Positions 1 through 8,006 are shown, numbered from the stretch's first letter. The stretch is DNA of 64,000 nt from Myxococcota bacterium (GCA_963169045.1 CAUJDF010000070.1:62001-126000); one strand, 5' to 3'. Numbers and translations: made by a program. Notes: generated by a model from the letters alone, not told the origin.

Positions 1-2
1 CC

Positions 3-176
3 GTCACCCTGCTCGACGGCGCGCCGACGCCGCCGCCGGCCCCCCGGCCCGCCGCCGCCGCGAAGCCCGCGGCCATCCATCTGCTCGACGACCCCGACGG
101 CGCGCCCGCGAAGGCCGCGCCGGCGCCCGCGCCCCGCCCCGCCCCCGCCGGCGCGAAGATCGACCTGCTCGAGTAG
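3..176 (+). CDS. C-terminal tail of an Ala/Pro-rich protein (5' end outside window)
   Basis: The reading frame starting at base 3 is open to the TAG at 174-176 and gives about 57 residues. They are almost entirely Ala and Pro, interrupted by three short acidic-hydrophobic motifs: VTLLDG near the start, IHLLDD in the middle and KIDLLE at the very C-terminus. This looks like a disordered linker carrying repeated LLD/LLE peptides, the usual form of a docking motif presented on a flexible tail. The folded part of the protein lies upstream of the window, so its function is unknown. A hairpin begins at the stop codon. The frame is supported by the motif repetition and codon use; no start is visible. 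Confidence 0.6.
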   Translation, partial: VTLLDGAPTPPPAPRPAAAAKPAAIHLLDDPDGAPAKAAPAPAPRPAPAGAKIDLLE

Positions 177-217
177 TGTGAACGCGCGGCTCGCGGTCTG
201 TGGCGCGGCGTTCACAC
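176..217 (+). terminator. Hairpin immediately after the stop codon
   Basis: Bases 176-185 (GTGTGAACGC) pair perfectly with 208-217 (GCGTTCACAC) across a 22-nt loop. The stem includes the last base of the stop codon. There is no T-tract, so it would be an atypical terminator or a transcript-end stabiliser rather than a classical intrinsic terminator. Confidence 0.4.
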
Positions 218-229
218 GCGCTCCGCGAG

Positions 230-353
230 GCGGAGCGCGGCCACGGTCGCCTCCAGGAGCCGCGGCAGTGGTTTCCGCAGGAAACCGCGGGAGCCGCCCG
301 TCGAGGCGAAGCGGAGCGCGCCCACGGTCGTCTCCAGGAGCGGCGGCAGTGGT
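230..353. repeat. Pair of 43-nt near-identical direct repeats with an intervening hairpin
   Basis: Copy A (230-272) and copy B (311-353) share 40 of 43 positions by hand alignment; both begin GCGGAGCGCG and end GGCGGCAGTGGT or GCGGCAGTGGT. They lie 81 bases apart in the gap before the outer-membrane protein gene. A perfect 7-bp hairpin (GGTTTCC-GCA-GGAAACC, 270-286) overlaps the end of copy A. No protein is evident in the gap. The core GCGAAGCGGAGCGC just upstream of copy B recurs near 7890, suggesting a dispersed repeat family. Confidence 0.6.
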
Positions 354-444
354 CTGACCCGGTGCCGCCCCGCGAGACGCGTCGCCTGCAACGGGTGGCA
401 CGCCCCGTGCTCACCTCCGAGACGACGCCGTGCCCGGAGGAAAC

Positions 445-1089
445 ATGTTGGTCCGCCTGTCCATCCCGCTGCTCGCCGTGACCCTCGCCGCCCCGGCGCT
501 GGCGCACCCCCCCGAGTGGGAGGCGCACCCGTTCCAGCTCGGGCCGCGCCTCGGGCACCTGCGGCTGACCGACGTCGAGACCGACGAGGAGCTCGACCTC
601 GGCGGCTTCGGCGCCTACCTGCGCTGGCGCATCTCGCGGCGGTTCGCGCTCGAGGGATCGTTCGACCTCTTCGCCGCCGAGCAGCGCTGGGACGAGGAGG
701 CCGGCGAGGGCACCGTGACCCGGGTGACCGTGCCGATGATGGTCTCCGGGCTCTTCCATCTGTTCCCCGAGGGTGACTTCCAGCTGTACGGCCTCCTCGG
801 CCTCGGCGTGGCCGGGCATGCCATCGCGTACCGCGAGCTCGGCGAGCAGCTCAGCTTCCCGTCGCCCGTCTTCCAGCTCGGCCTCGGCGCGCGCCTGCAG
901 GTGAGCCCGAACGTGATCCTCGACGCCTCCATCCGCGGCCTCACGCTGAACCAGCGCGCCGACGAGATGGAGCGCGAGCCCCTGCCCGAGGGCGCCACCG
1001 CCGCCGGCCCCGTCGACTACCGGCCGCGCGACGGCGACCGCCAGATCTCCGGCGGCATGCTCACCGTGGGCGTCCTCATCGGCATGTAG
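445..1089 (+). CDS. Secreted beta-barrel outer-membrane protein
   Basis: A 214-aa protein with a clear signal peptide (Leu/Ala-rich core, likely cut after APALA), followed by alternating polar and aromatic residues typical of a small outer-membrane barrel. Segments such as FGAYLRWRISRRFALEGSFD and FQLYGLLGLGVAG look like amphipathic strands with turns, and the C-terminus ends in an aliphatic strand (VGVLIGM). I chose the ATG at 445 over the upstream GTG at 430 because GGAGG (437-441) sits directly before it. It resembles OmpA-barrel or OMP_b-brl families, where function cannot be read from sequence. lspA follows after 44 bp and may share its transcript. Family placement is by architecture only. 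Confidence 0.75.
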   Translation: MLVRLSIPLLAVTLAAPALAHPPEWEAHPFQLGPRLGHLRLTDVETDEELDLGGFGAYLRWRISRRFALEGSFDLFAAEQRWDEEAGEGTVTRVTVPMMVSGLFHLFPEGDFQLYGLLGLGVAGHAIAYRELGEQLSFPSPVFQLGLGARLQVSPNVILDASIRGLTLNQRADEMEREPLPEGATAAGPVDYRPRDGDRQISGGMLTVGVLIGM

Positions 1090-1133
1090 CCTCCATTCGA
1101 CGGCACGCCGCCGGTCGTGGTATGGGGGGCGCG

Positions 1134-1640
1134 ATGACCGCCCAAAAGCGCCTGCTGACGCTCTTCGCCTTCGCCGCGCCGGTGTTCGTGCTCGACCTGC
1201 TGCTCAAGCACTGGGTGCTCGACCACATGGCGTTCCGCGCGACGATCCCGCTGCTCGACGGCTGGTTCGCGCTGACGCACGCGCGCAACGAGGGCGCCGC
1301 GTGGAGCATGCTCGCCGGCCAGAAGTGGCTGCTCGTGACGTTCGCCGTCGTCGCGTCGGGCGCGATCATCTGGCACGCGTCGAAGGCGAAGACGGCGAAG
1401 CCCACCTACATCGCCGCGCTGGGCCTGCTGCTCGGCGGCGCCGTCGGCAACCTCGTCGACCGCCTGCGCTGGGGCTGGGTGGTCGACATGTTCGACCTGC
1501 AGAACGGCAGCGGGAAGAACGTCTTCCCGATCTTCAACGTCGCCGACATCGCCATCAACGTGGGCGTCGGCCTGCTGCTGCTCCTGTCGTTCATCGAGGC
1601 GCGCCGCGAGAAGCGCGCGAAGGCCGCGCAGCGCGCCTGA
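1134..1640 (+). CDS. lspA: Lipoprotein signal peptidase (signal peptidase II)
   Basis: Inner-membrane aspartic protease that removes signal peptides from diacylglyceryl-modified prolipoproteins. All family blocks are present: the first helix with FDLLLKHWVLD-like spacing (VLDLLLKHWVLD), NEGAAWSML, GGAVGNLVDRL with the first catalytic Asp, and FNVADIAINVG with the second. Four hydrophobic helices and a basic C-terminus (RREKRAKAAQR) fit the usual size of about 165 residues. I start at the ATG at 1134, preceded by GGGGGG, rather than the ORF-track ATG at 1122, which lies before that site. The many lipobox proteins in this window (1700, 17006, 30733, 35757, 43635) are expected substrates. The next gene, itself a lipoprotein, begins 59 bp downstream. 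Confidence 0.95.
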   Translation: MTAQKRLLTLFAFAAPVFVLDLLLKHWVLDHMAFRATIPLLDGWFALTHARNEGAAWSMLAGQKWLLVTFAVVASGAIIWHASKAKTAKPTYIAALGLLLGGAVGNLVDRLRWGWVVDMFDLQNGSGKNVFPIFNVADIAINVGVGLLLLLSFIEARREKRAKAAQRA

Positions 1641-1699
1641 ACGTTGTCGCGCATCCGTCGTTTCGCTTACGCTCCGCCCCCGAAGAAGGGGGACAGCCG

Positions 1700-3610
1700 A
1701 TGCGATGGAACGGATTGTGGGCGCTCGCCGCGGCGGCGGCGCTCGCCGGCTGCGAGGGCAGCACGGACGACGGCACGAACGCGCGGGGGGACGCGGCGCC
1801 CGGCGCCGACGCCGCGCCCGGCGACGACGCGGCGACCGACGCCGGGCCGACGCCCGACATGGGCGGCGAGCCGGAGGATCCCGGCGCGCTGATCGCGGTG
1901 CGCATGGACAGCCAGGTCGGCGTGCTGCTCGACGAGGTGCCCGAGTCGATGCGCGAGCGCGTGGCGACGGCCATCCTCGCGAAGCCGGCGGCCTTCTGGG
2001 AGGCCCGCGCGCGGCGTCAGGTCGAGGCGACCACCTACCGCCTCAGCTACCGGAACTTCTTCTACGACGACAAGGGCCAGCTGCCGCTGCCGCCTGCCGA
2101 GCAGTGGCGCTTCACCGTCGGCGCGCCCTCGCGCGGCATGGTCGACGGCCACGACCTCGTGCTCGTCGACTATGCGTTCGAGAGCACGCTGCTCACCGAC
2201 GTGGCCTCGGTGACGACGTCGGAGGAGGCGCTCGGGACGGTCGGCGGCATGTGGGAGGAGCCGTTCTCGCTGCCCGTCGATCCGGAGCTCGTGCTCGAGC
2301 GCACCGGCTACGCCTGCATGGACGAGGCGGACTTCCCGCCGAACAGCGTCGACAGCGAGAACGCGCTGCAGTTCTACGACCAGGACTGCGAGGGCGGCCC
2401 CACCGACTGCCACCTCACCGAGCCCATCCCGACGCACGACTGCGTCACCACCGTGCGCGGCACCATCGGCGTCGCCGAGACGACGATGCAGTTCGAGCGC
2501 CTCGCCTGGGACGCCGCCCTCGCCGACATGGTGCGCGTCGGCGCGCCGACCATCGACGGCGCGGAGCTCGAGGTGATCGGCGCGGGTCTCGAGAACAACC
2601 GCCTCATCTACCGCTACTTCCCCGCCGACTCCTGCGCCATCGCCGAGGGCTGCATCGGCGGCCCCGGCTGGCGGCGCCTGCTGCAGTTCGACGCCTCGGT
2701 GAAGAACCTCGGCAAGCGCCCGGTGCACATCGGCGACGTGAGCGAGGAGTCGCTGGCGGCCCAGCACAACATGTTCGAGTTCAGCGCCTGCCACGAGCAC
2801 AACCACTTCAGCCACTACGGCGCGTTCTCGTACGGCAACGGCGACCAGCAGCTCGGCTCGAAGAAGGCCTTCTGCCTCGAGAGCGTGACCCGCTACGGCA
2901 ACAACGAATTCTCGCCGCTCACGCACCCGTACGGCTGCCACTTCCAGGGCGTGCAGGCGGGCTGGGGCGACGACTACATCGCCGGCCTCGACTGCCAGTG
3001 GGTCGACGTGACGCCCGTCGACACCTCGGCGGGCCCGGTCACCGCGCCGCTGACGTTCCACCTCAACCCGGACGGCTTCCTCTGCGAGGGCAACCCCGTC
3101 CTCGACGGCGAGGACCTCACGTTCGAGCCGACCGACTTCCGCACCGAGGCCGGCGCGGTCGTCGACCGCATCGTCTGCGAGCAGACGCCGGGCTACGACG
3201 CCAACAACGTGGGCACGCTCGACGTGACGGTGCCGCCCGACGGCAGCTACGTCACGACCGAGTGCAAGCGCGGCCAGCTCGGCGAGCGCCGCAACTGCGG
3301 CTTCACCGAGGCGCGCGACCAGGTCGACTGCCCGCCCGGCCAGCCGGTGCGCCTGCGCTGCTCCACCCCCGGCGGCGCCGCCCCGCAGGTGCTGCGCGTC
3401 TGCGATCACAGCGCGGCCCTCGGCACCGGCATCGCGTGCACCTACCTCGAGTCGCTGACGACCGTGACCGCCGACGCCGCCGGCGTCGACGTCGAGTTCA
3501 CCTGCCCCGCGATGCGCGACCCGATGGAGCCCGGCGGCGCCTACTCGCTCTTCACGACGCCCGTCTTCGCCGAGGACGCGGCCGCGCCCGTCACCTGCGC
3601 GCCGCGCTGA
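1700..3610 (+). CDS. Lipoprotein with lysyl-oxidase-like domain
   Basis: A 636-aa lipoprotein: signal peptide with lipobox LAGC (Cys18), an Asp/Ala/Pro-rich linker to about residue 55, a middle region, and a lysyl-oxidase-type core at about residues 300-460. The core has the copper-site His cluster ACHEHNHFSHYG, then KKAFCLES, which matches the animal LOX stretch KASFCLED around the cofactor lysine, and GLDCQWVDVTPV, matching DCQWIDIT. The region after it is Cys-rich and ends near PVTC. LOX enzymes are copper amine oxidases that oxidise lysine side chains; bacterial members are known but few are characterised. A Tyr for the quinone crosslink is plausible in WGDDY but unproven. The ATG at 1700 is inside a longer ORF; the signal peptide decides it. 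Confidence 0.82.
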   Translation: MRWNGLWALAAAAALAGCEGSTDDGTNARGDAAPGADAAPGDDAATDAGPTPDMGGEPEDPGALIAVRMDSQVGVLLDEVPESMRERVATAILAKPAAFWEARARRQVEATTYRLSYRNFFYDDKGQLPLPPAEQWRFTVGAPSRGMVDGHDLVLVDYAFESTLLTDVASVTTSEEALGTVGGMWEEPFSLPVDPELVLERTGYACMDEADFPPNSVDSENALQFYDQDCEGGPTDCHLTEPIPTHDCVTTVRGTIGVAETTMQFERLAWDAALADMVRVGAPTIDGAELEVIGAGLENNRLIYRYFPADSCAIAEGCIGGPGWRRLLQFDASVKNLGKRPVHIGDVSEESLAAQHNMFEFSACHEHNHFSHYGAFSYGNGDQQLGSKKAFCLESVTRYGNNEFSPLTHPYGCHFQGVQAGWGDDYIAGLDCQWVDVTPVDTSAGPVTAPLTFHLNPDGFLCEGNPVLDGEDLTFEPTDFRTEAGAVVDRIVCEQTPGYDANNVGTLDVTVPPDGSYVTTECKRGQLGERRNCGFTEARDQVDCPPGQPVRLRCSTPGGAAPQVLRVCDHSAALGTGIACTYLESLTTVTADAAGVDVEFTCPAMRDPMEPGGAYSLFTTPVFAEDAAAPVTCAPR

Positions 3611-3628
3611 GCCGCGCGAAACGCGTCT

Positions 3629-3720
3629 TGGCCCCCGAAAATCGATCCTCGCGCACGAAAGTCGGGGATCTGGCCCCCTGATCCGCAACTCCGCCGAACG
3701 TATTTCGGGATCTGGCCCCC
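3629..3720. repeat. Three TGGCCCCC motifs at a 42-bp period, REP-like
   Basis: TGGCCCCC occurs at 3629-3636, 3671-3678 and 3713-3720, exactly 42 bases apart. The last two are preceded by GGGATC, giving CGGGATCTGGCCCCC. On the minus strand the motif reads GGGGGCCAGATCCCG. This recalls the GGGGNCAGAT-type extragenic repeats seen near REP-associated transposases in other bacteria, but no transposase is visible here. The sequence between motifs differs in each unit. Confidence 0.6.
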
Positions 3721-3730
3721 AGGTCCCGAA
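3704..3730 (+). terminator. 12-bp hairpin with T-rich tail after the lysyl-oxidase-like gene
   Basis: TTCGGGATCTGG pairs with CCAGGTCCCGAA across a CCC loop (one G-T wobble), followed by TCCTTTT. It lies 94 bp after the upstream stop and is the most classical intrinsic-terminator shape in the window. The last REP-like motif forms its left arm, so it may equally be a repeat-borne structure. Confidence 0.6.
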
Positions 3731-3740
3731 TCCTTTTCGG

Positions 3741-3778
3741 CGGAGATGCGCACAAGGGGGGCCTTGTGCGCATCTTCG
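3741..3778. repeat. Long hairpin, 17-bp stem and GGGG loop
   Basis: GATGCGCACAAGG (3745-3757) and CCTTGTGCGCATC (3762-3774) are perfect complements around GGGG. Four more pairs (one G-T wobble) extend the stem outward to 3741 and 3778. It ends 66 bp before the Uma2 start and overlaps the ORF-track ATG at 3746, which argues against that codon being the real start. It could be a second terminator, an operator or a repeat end. Confidence 0.6.
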
Positions 3779-3844
3779 CGCGTCGGCGAGGCGTTCCGGG
3801 CCGCCCGATGGCGTCGCGGCGCATGTGTCGCGTATCTTCAGGGC

Positions 3845-4438
3845 ATGCCGATCCCTCACTCCAAGTCTCGCCTCGCGACGTACGAAGACCTGCTGCGCCT
3901 GCCCGAGGACGTGCGCGCCGAGATCATCGGCGGCGAGATCGTCGAGAAGGCGGCGCCGACCTTCGAGCATGGCCGGACGCAACGACGTCTCGGAGCGCAG
4001 GTCGAACCGTTCGAGCGCCGGAGCGGGCACGGCGGCCCGGGTGGCTGGTGGATCGGCTCGGAGGTCGACGTCGAGTACGAGGACCACGAGCTCTACCGGC
4101 ACGATCTCGTCGGATGGCGCCGCGACCGCATGCCGGAGATGCCTCGCGATCGCCCGGTCCGCATCCGGCCCGACTGGGTCTGCGAGATCCTCTCGCCGTC
4201 GAACTGGGCGAACGACACGGTCGCGAAGTTCCGCACGCTCCAGCGCCACGGCGTCCCGCACTACTGGATCGTCGACCTCGAGCACGCGGTGCTGACCGTC
4301 TATCGCTTCCACGACGGGATCTACGGGGTCGCCGCCGTCGCCCAGCCCGGCGAGCGCGCCCGCCTCGAGCCGTTCGGCGAGCTCGAGATGCAGGTCGGCG
4401 TCCTCTTCGGCCAGGACCCGGACGATCAGGCGTCGTAG
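3845..4438 (+). CDS. Uma2 family (DUF820) endonuclease-like protein
   Basis: A 197-aa protein with the Uma2 signature: an N-terminal TYEDLLRLPEDVRAEIIGGEIV segment, then VDVEYEDHELYRHDLVGWRRDR, PDWVCEILSPSN and YWIVDLEHAVLTVYRF. The Asp of HDLVGW, the Glu of CEILSPS and the Asp/Glu of the WIVD block are the expected PD-(D/E)XK-type acidic residues. Uma2 proteins are widespread putative restriction-endonuclease-fold proteins of unknown role, often in accessory regions. I use the ATG at 3845 (MPIPHSK) because the family begins there and the longer version would start inside a hairpin. Its last 13 bp overlap the convergent helicase stop, placing it at the edge of the BREX-like cassette. Confidence 0.85.
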   Translation: MPIPHSKSRLATYEDLLRLPEDVRAEIIGGEIVEKAAPTFEHGRTQRRLGAQVEPFERRSGHGGPGGWWIGSEVDVEYEDHELYRHDLVGWRRDRMPEMPRDRPVRIRPDWVCEILSPSNWANDTVAKFRTLQRHGVPHYWIVDLEHAVLTVYRFHDGIYGVAAVAQPGERARLEPFGELEMQVGVLFGQDPDDQAS

Positions 4439-6408
4439 TCGCGCTCGCCGACGGCCGTGAACAGGCGGTCGGCGACGCTCGGCGGCGGCTCGATCCACTT
4501 GAGCGCGCGCCACGCGTCGCGCACCTCGACGGGCGGCAGCGCGAGGTGCAGCGCGGCGCGGCGCTCCGGCGCCGGCATCCGGCCGAAGTCGGGCCCCTGC
4601 CCCGTGAGGCGCGCGAGCCGCACCTCGTGGCGCTCCATCGCCTTCTCGATCGAGTCGAGGTGCACGGTGGGCGGCGGCGGGTACTCCGAGGTGAAGATGA
4701 GACCGTCGGCGCCTTCGCAGCCGGCGCCGTCGAAGGTCAGCGCGGTCGAGAGGACGCGCGCCATCGCCGCGCCGAGGCCGTGGAACCAGTAGCCGGGCAG
4801 CCACGCGGCGGTGCCGTCCGGCAGGCCGAGGAAGCGCAGGTAGGCGCCCGCCGCGGCCCGCGACAGCACCGCGCCCGGGCGACTGTGGAACCGCGTCGGC
4901 CCGGCCTCGCCGCTCACGCGCACCTTGAGGTCGCGGCCGCTGCGCCCGACGACCTCGCCCGAGCGCCCGGCGAGCGTGAGGCGCTGGCCGACCTCGGCGG
5001 TGCCGACGGTGCCGAGCGCCTGCCCGGTCATGGCGTCGTAGACGGCGAGCACGTTCTCGTTCGACAGCTGCGAGTGCATGCGCCCGCGCTCGAACGCCTC
5101 GCTCAGCCCCTCGGCGGGCAGGAAGACGCCGCGGCCGTCCATGTGGAACCAGTCCGTCCGCGCGTGCAGCACCGCGGCGAGGCGCGCCGGCGTCCAGTAC
5201 GCCGCCTGCCACGGCGGCAGCCGCTCGAGCAGCGCTTCGACGGTCAGCGTGCGGCGCGGGTTCTGGTGCAGCAACGACGCCGCCTGCTGCACCGCGGTCG
5301 CCGGGTGGTACGGCCACAGGTCGGCGCAGAGGTCGCCCTGCGCGGCGCGGTCGACGAGGAAGGCGAAGCGCAATGCTTCCGAGGGCTTGCGCGCGAGCAG
5401 CAGCGCCCCGGCGCGCCCCGTGCGGCGGCCCGCGCGGCCCACGCGCTGCAGGAACGACGAGACGTCCGGCGGCGGTCCGAAGAGCGCCACGCGGTCCACG
5501 TCGCCGATGTCGATGCCGAGCTCGAGCGTCGTCGTCGCCACGCACATCGCGTGGCGCCGCGACAGGAAGGCGGCCTCGACGCGCTCGCGCTCCTCGCGCA
5601 GCAGGCTGCCGTGGTGCACGTACACCGCGTCGCCGAGCGGCGGCCGGCCGCGCAGCGCGTGCGCCAGCTTCTCCGCGTCGTTGCGCGCGTTCACGAACAC
5701 GAGCGTCTTGCCGGAGAGGCCCGCGAGCGCCTCGATCGCCTCCGCCACGCTGCGCGCGGGGCGGGCCTCCACGTCGAGCTGGCGCGGCCCCGCCGGCACG
5801 CTCACCACGAGCGGATCGACGAGGTAGCGCGCCGCCACGGCCTCGGGGTGGGCCACCGTCGCCGACGCGCCCGCCACCTGCAGGCGCGCGCCCGCGCTCC
5901 CGACGAGGCGCCGCAGGCGCCAGGTGAGCGCCGCGAGCTGGTCGCCGCGCGACGTCCCCGCCAGCAGGTGCAGCTCGTCGAGCAGCAGCCAGCGCACGTG
6001 CTGCAGCGCCGCCGGACGCCGCGCCAGCCACGAGTCGAGGCCCTCGGGCGTCGTCAGCAGGACGTCCGCCTCGAGGTCGGCGGCGTTGCGGTCCGCGGTG
6101 TGCCGCGCCAGGCGGAAGTGAAGGCGGCGCGCCGGCGGCTCGAGGCGGCGGTGCGCGTCGTTCACGAGCGCGCGGGTCGGGCACACGTAGATCACGCGCG
6201 GCCCCTCGGCTCGCGACGTCGCCAGCGACTCGAACGCGGCGGCGACGAGCGCTTCGGTCTTGCCGCCGGCCGTCTGCGCGCACAGCAGGCACTCGCGCCC
6301 GTCGAGCATCGGCGGGATGCCCGCGCGCTGGATGGGGAGCAGGTCCGGGTGGTGCGCGAAGAGCGCGTACCAGGCGGAGCGCAGGCGGTCCCGCAGCTCG
6401 CCGGTCAC
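4426..6408 (-). CDS. Lhr/BrxHI-like DEAD/DEAH superfamily II helicase
   Basis: A 660-aa ATP-dependent helicase. Motifs in order: Q-like PIQRAGIPPM, Walker A AQTAGGKT (about residues 44-51), PTRALVND, TTPEGLDSWL, DELH (about 144-147), SAT (about 182), FVNARND, ELGIDIGDVD and QRVGRAGRRTGRAG near 300. The C-terminal half matches the accessory region of Lhr-type helicases in extent but I recognise no finer domain. Translation starts at a GTG (6408) overlapping the ATPase stop as GTGA, so the two products are likely made in step. BREX type 2 systems carry a BrxD ATPase beside a similar helicase, BrxHI; the order here matches. It ends convergently, 13 bp into the Uma2 gene. Helicase assignment is firm; a defence role is inference. 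Confidence 0.9.
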   Translation of the reverse strand: MTGELRDRLRSAWYALFAHHPDLLPIQRAGIPPMLDGRECLLCAQTAGGKTEALVAAAFESLATSRAEGPRVIYVCPTRALVNDAHRRLEPPARRLHFRLARHTADRNAADLEADVLLTTPEGLDSWLARRPAALQHVRWLLLDELHLLAGTSRGDQLAALTWRLRRLVGSAGARLQVAGASATVAHPEAVAARYLVDPLVVSVPAGPRQLDVEARPARSVAEAIEALAGLSGKTLVFVNARNDAEKLAHALRGRPPLGDAVYVHHGSLLREERERVEAAFLSRRHAMCVATTTLELGIDIGDVDRVALFGPPPDVSSFLQRVGRAGRRTGRAGALLLARKPSEALRFAFLVDRAAQGDLCADLWPYHPATAVQQAASLLHQNPRRTLTVEALLERLPPWQAAYWTPARLAAVLHARTDWFHMDGRGVFLPAEGLSEAFERGRMHSQLSNENVLAVYDAMTGQALGTVGTAEVGQRLTLAGRSGEVVGRSGRDLKVRVSGEAGPTRFHSRPGAVLSRAAAGAYLRFLGLPDGTAAWLPGYWFHGLGAAMARVLSTALTFDGAGCEGADGLIFTSEYPPPPTVHLDSIEKAMERHEVRLARLTGQGPDFGRMPAPERRAALHLALPPVEVRDAWRALKWIEPPPSVADRLFTAVGERDYDA

Positions 6409-7811
6409 AGGAACAGGCGCTTCACGCCGTCGATGAACTTCGGCACGCGGTCCGGCGTCCAGCGCGCGAGGTCGAGCAGCTCGACGACGAACTTCACGGC
6501 GGCGCGGGGCGATGCGAACCGGCCGCTGCTCAGCCCGGTGTGGATGAGCTCGCCGAGCAGCGCCGAGAGCGGCTCGACGCGGTTGGCGAGCGGCGGGTGG
6601 CGGCGCGCGTAGACGAGGACGAGCTTGCGCGCGAGCTGGCGGTAGTCCTCGAGGCCGAGCGCCGAGAGCTCGGCGACGCGCTCGCGCCGCACCATCCCGT
6701 GCACGACGTCGTCGGCGTCGCGCAGCGGCGTCATCGCGAGGACGACGTAGATCGGGCTGTCGGGGCCGAAGCGGTGCGGCAGCGTCTTGAGCGCGCCGAA
6801 GCCGCCGCGCGGCTCGTTCGCCGGCACGAACGGCAGCTCGGCGGCGGGCAGCGCGGCGGCCATGAGCGCGCGGAAGAGGCGCTCCGCGAAGCCGCGGTTC
6901 TCGCTGTTCAGCGAACGGAAGAGCTCGCCCTCGTCGAGCAGGACGACGAGCCCGCGCCAGCCGCTGGCGCGCGCGAGGCCGGCCATCCCGCTCAACAGAT
7001 ACGCGTACACGTGCGCCCACGGCCGGTAGTCGAGCAGCGGCGGCAGCCGGTCGTCGCCGGCGAGGCCGAAGCCGTCGTTGAGCTCGGGCGTGTACGCCTG
7101 CGGCGAGCCCTCGAGCCAGTCGCAGAGCGGCGCCGCCGCCTCGCTGCCGAGCCGCTCGAAGAGACGCAGCGCCGGCGTCAGGTACAGATGCCGTTCGCGA
7201 TCGAAGCGCTTGCGGACGGCCTCGCTGGCGACCGCGCGCTCGAGCAGCGGCAGCACGCCGCGCGCCGTCTCGCCGTCGGGATACGAGAGATCGCTGGCGA
7301 GCGGGCGGTAGACGCGGCGCGGATGACTCGCCGGCACGTCGACCGGATCGAGCGAGGCGCGCGCGACGACGTAGCCCTCGTGGAGCGCGCGGGTGGCGAC
7401 GCACTCGAGCAGATGCGTCTTGCCGCTGCCGTAATCGCCGAGGACGACGCGCGCCGAGCCGCCACGCGCCTCGACCTCGCGCAGGTCGGCCTCGATCGCG
7501 GCCAGCTCGCGCTCGCGCCCGACCGTGTAGAGATCGAGCCCGCCGCCGGGGACGGTGCCGAGACGCAGCGCTTCGAGGAGCTGCAGCTGCTCCGGCTCCG
7601 CCGGGTCGACCGTGATCTCCGGGGCTTCGGACGATGCGCTCTCGAACGGCAGGACGCGCAGCTCGCGCAGCGGGACCTGGATGTCGACGGCGCCGTAGCG
7701 CTCGAAGTGGACGACGATCGCGCGGCCGCCGCGGACGACGTCGCGCACGCGGCCGGCGCCGTACTGCTCGTGGAGGACGGGGGTGCCCGGGAGCGGCGTT
7801 TCGGCAGTCAC
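6405..7811 (-). CDS. BrxD/DUF2791-type P-loop ATPase with N-terminal Tudor-like domain
   Basis: A 468-aa protein. Residues about 8-55 (VLHEQYGAGRVRDVVRGG to PLRELRVLP) resemble the small Tudor/CarD-like fold also found at UvrD C-termini. After a short linker comes an ATPase: GREREL, Walker A GDYGSGKTHLLE (about 125-136), Walker B VVLLDEGELF, and a sensor-like stretch YVVLAMTPLRDADD. This pattern fits the BREX-system ATP-binding family (PF10923, formerly DUF2791), found in BrxC/BrxD. Its stop overlaps the helicase start (GTGA). The start at 7811 follows a 195-bp spacer with several hairpins, separating it from the second, similar ATPase upstream. The N-terminal extension may target it to nucleic acid or RNA polymerase, an inference. 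Confidence 0.85.
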   Translation of the reverse strand: MTAETPLPGTPVLHEQYGAGRVRDVVRGGRAIVVHFERYGAVDIQVPLRELRVLPFESASSEAPEITVDPAEPEQLQLLEALRLGTVPGGGLDLYTVGRERELAAIEADLREVEARGGSARVVLGDYGSGKTHLLECVATRALHEGYVVARASLDPVDVPASHPRRVYRPLASDLSYPDGETARGVLPLLERAVASEAVRKRFDRERHLYLTPALRLFERLGSEAAAPLCDWLEGSPQAYTPELNDGFGLAGDDRLPPLLDYRPWAHVYAYLLSGMAGLARASGWRGLVVLLDEGELFRSLNSENRGFAERLFRALMAAALPAAELPFVPANEPRGGFGALKTLPHRFGPDSPIYVVLAMTPLRDADDVVHGMVRRERVAELSALGLEDYRQLARKLVLVYARRHPPLANRVEPLSALLGELIHTGLSSGRFASPRAAVKFVVELLDLARWTPDRVPKFIDGVKRLFL

Positions 7812-8006
7812 GCCGCGACCTCCCCGTGCTCGCGCTCGCGACCGCCGCCGACGGTCAGACCGGGGCCACGATGGCCCGGCTCGCCGGCCCGGAGCGAAGC
7901 GGAGCGCCGGCGGAGCAGAGGCGAAGCCGCAGACTCTGCGGCGGCGAGCCTCCGATTCACTCGCGCGCAGCGAGAGCAGAACGGACAGGAGTCCGTTCTG
8001 CGGGTG
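7812..8006. other. Structured spacer between the two ATPase genes
   Basis: The 195-bp gap holds no convincing gene. It contains a perfect 11-bp hairpin (7976-8001, listed separately), CTCGC-GCGCA-GCGAG beside it, CCGCAG-ACT-CTGCGG, and several GCGAAGCGGAGCG-type words like those near 304-320. It either ends a first transcript or modulates expression of the downstream ATPase-helicase pair. Confidence 0.55.
7976..8001 (-). terminator. Perfect 11-bp hairpin after the first ATPase gene
   Basis: GCAGAACGGAC and GTCCGTTCTGC are perfect complements separated by AGGA, starting 6 bases downstream of the minus-strand stop at 8007. There is no T-run after it. It may attenuate or end transcription between the two halves of the cassette. 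Confidence 0.5.

Noticed and set aside
1667-6292. 1541-aa minus-strand ORF
   Set aside because: It is an open shadow frame across the lysyl-oxidase-like, Uma2 and helicase genes, with Arg/Ala-rich low-complexity sequence and no domain.
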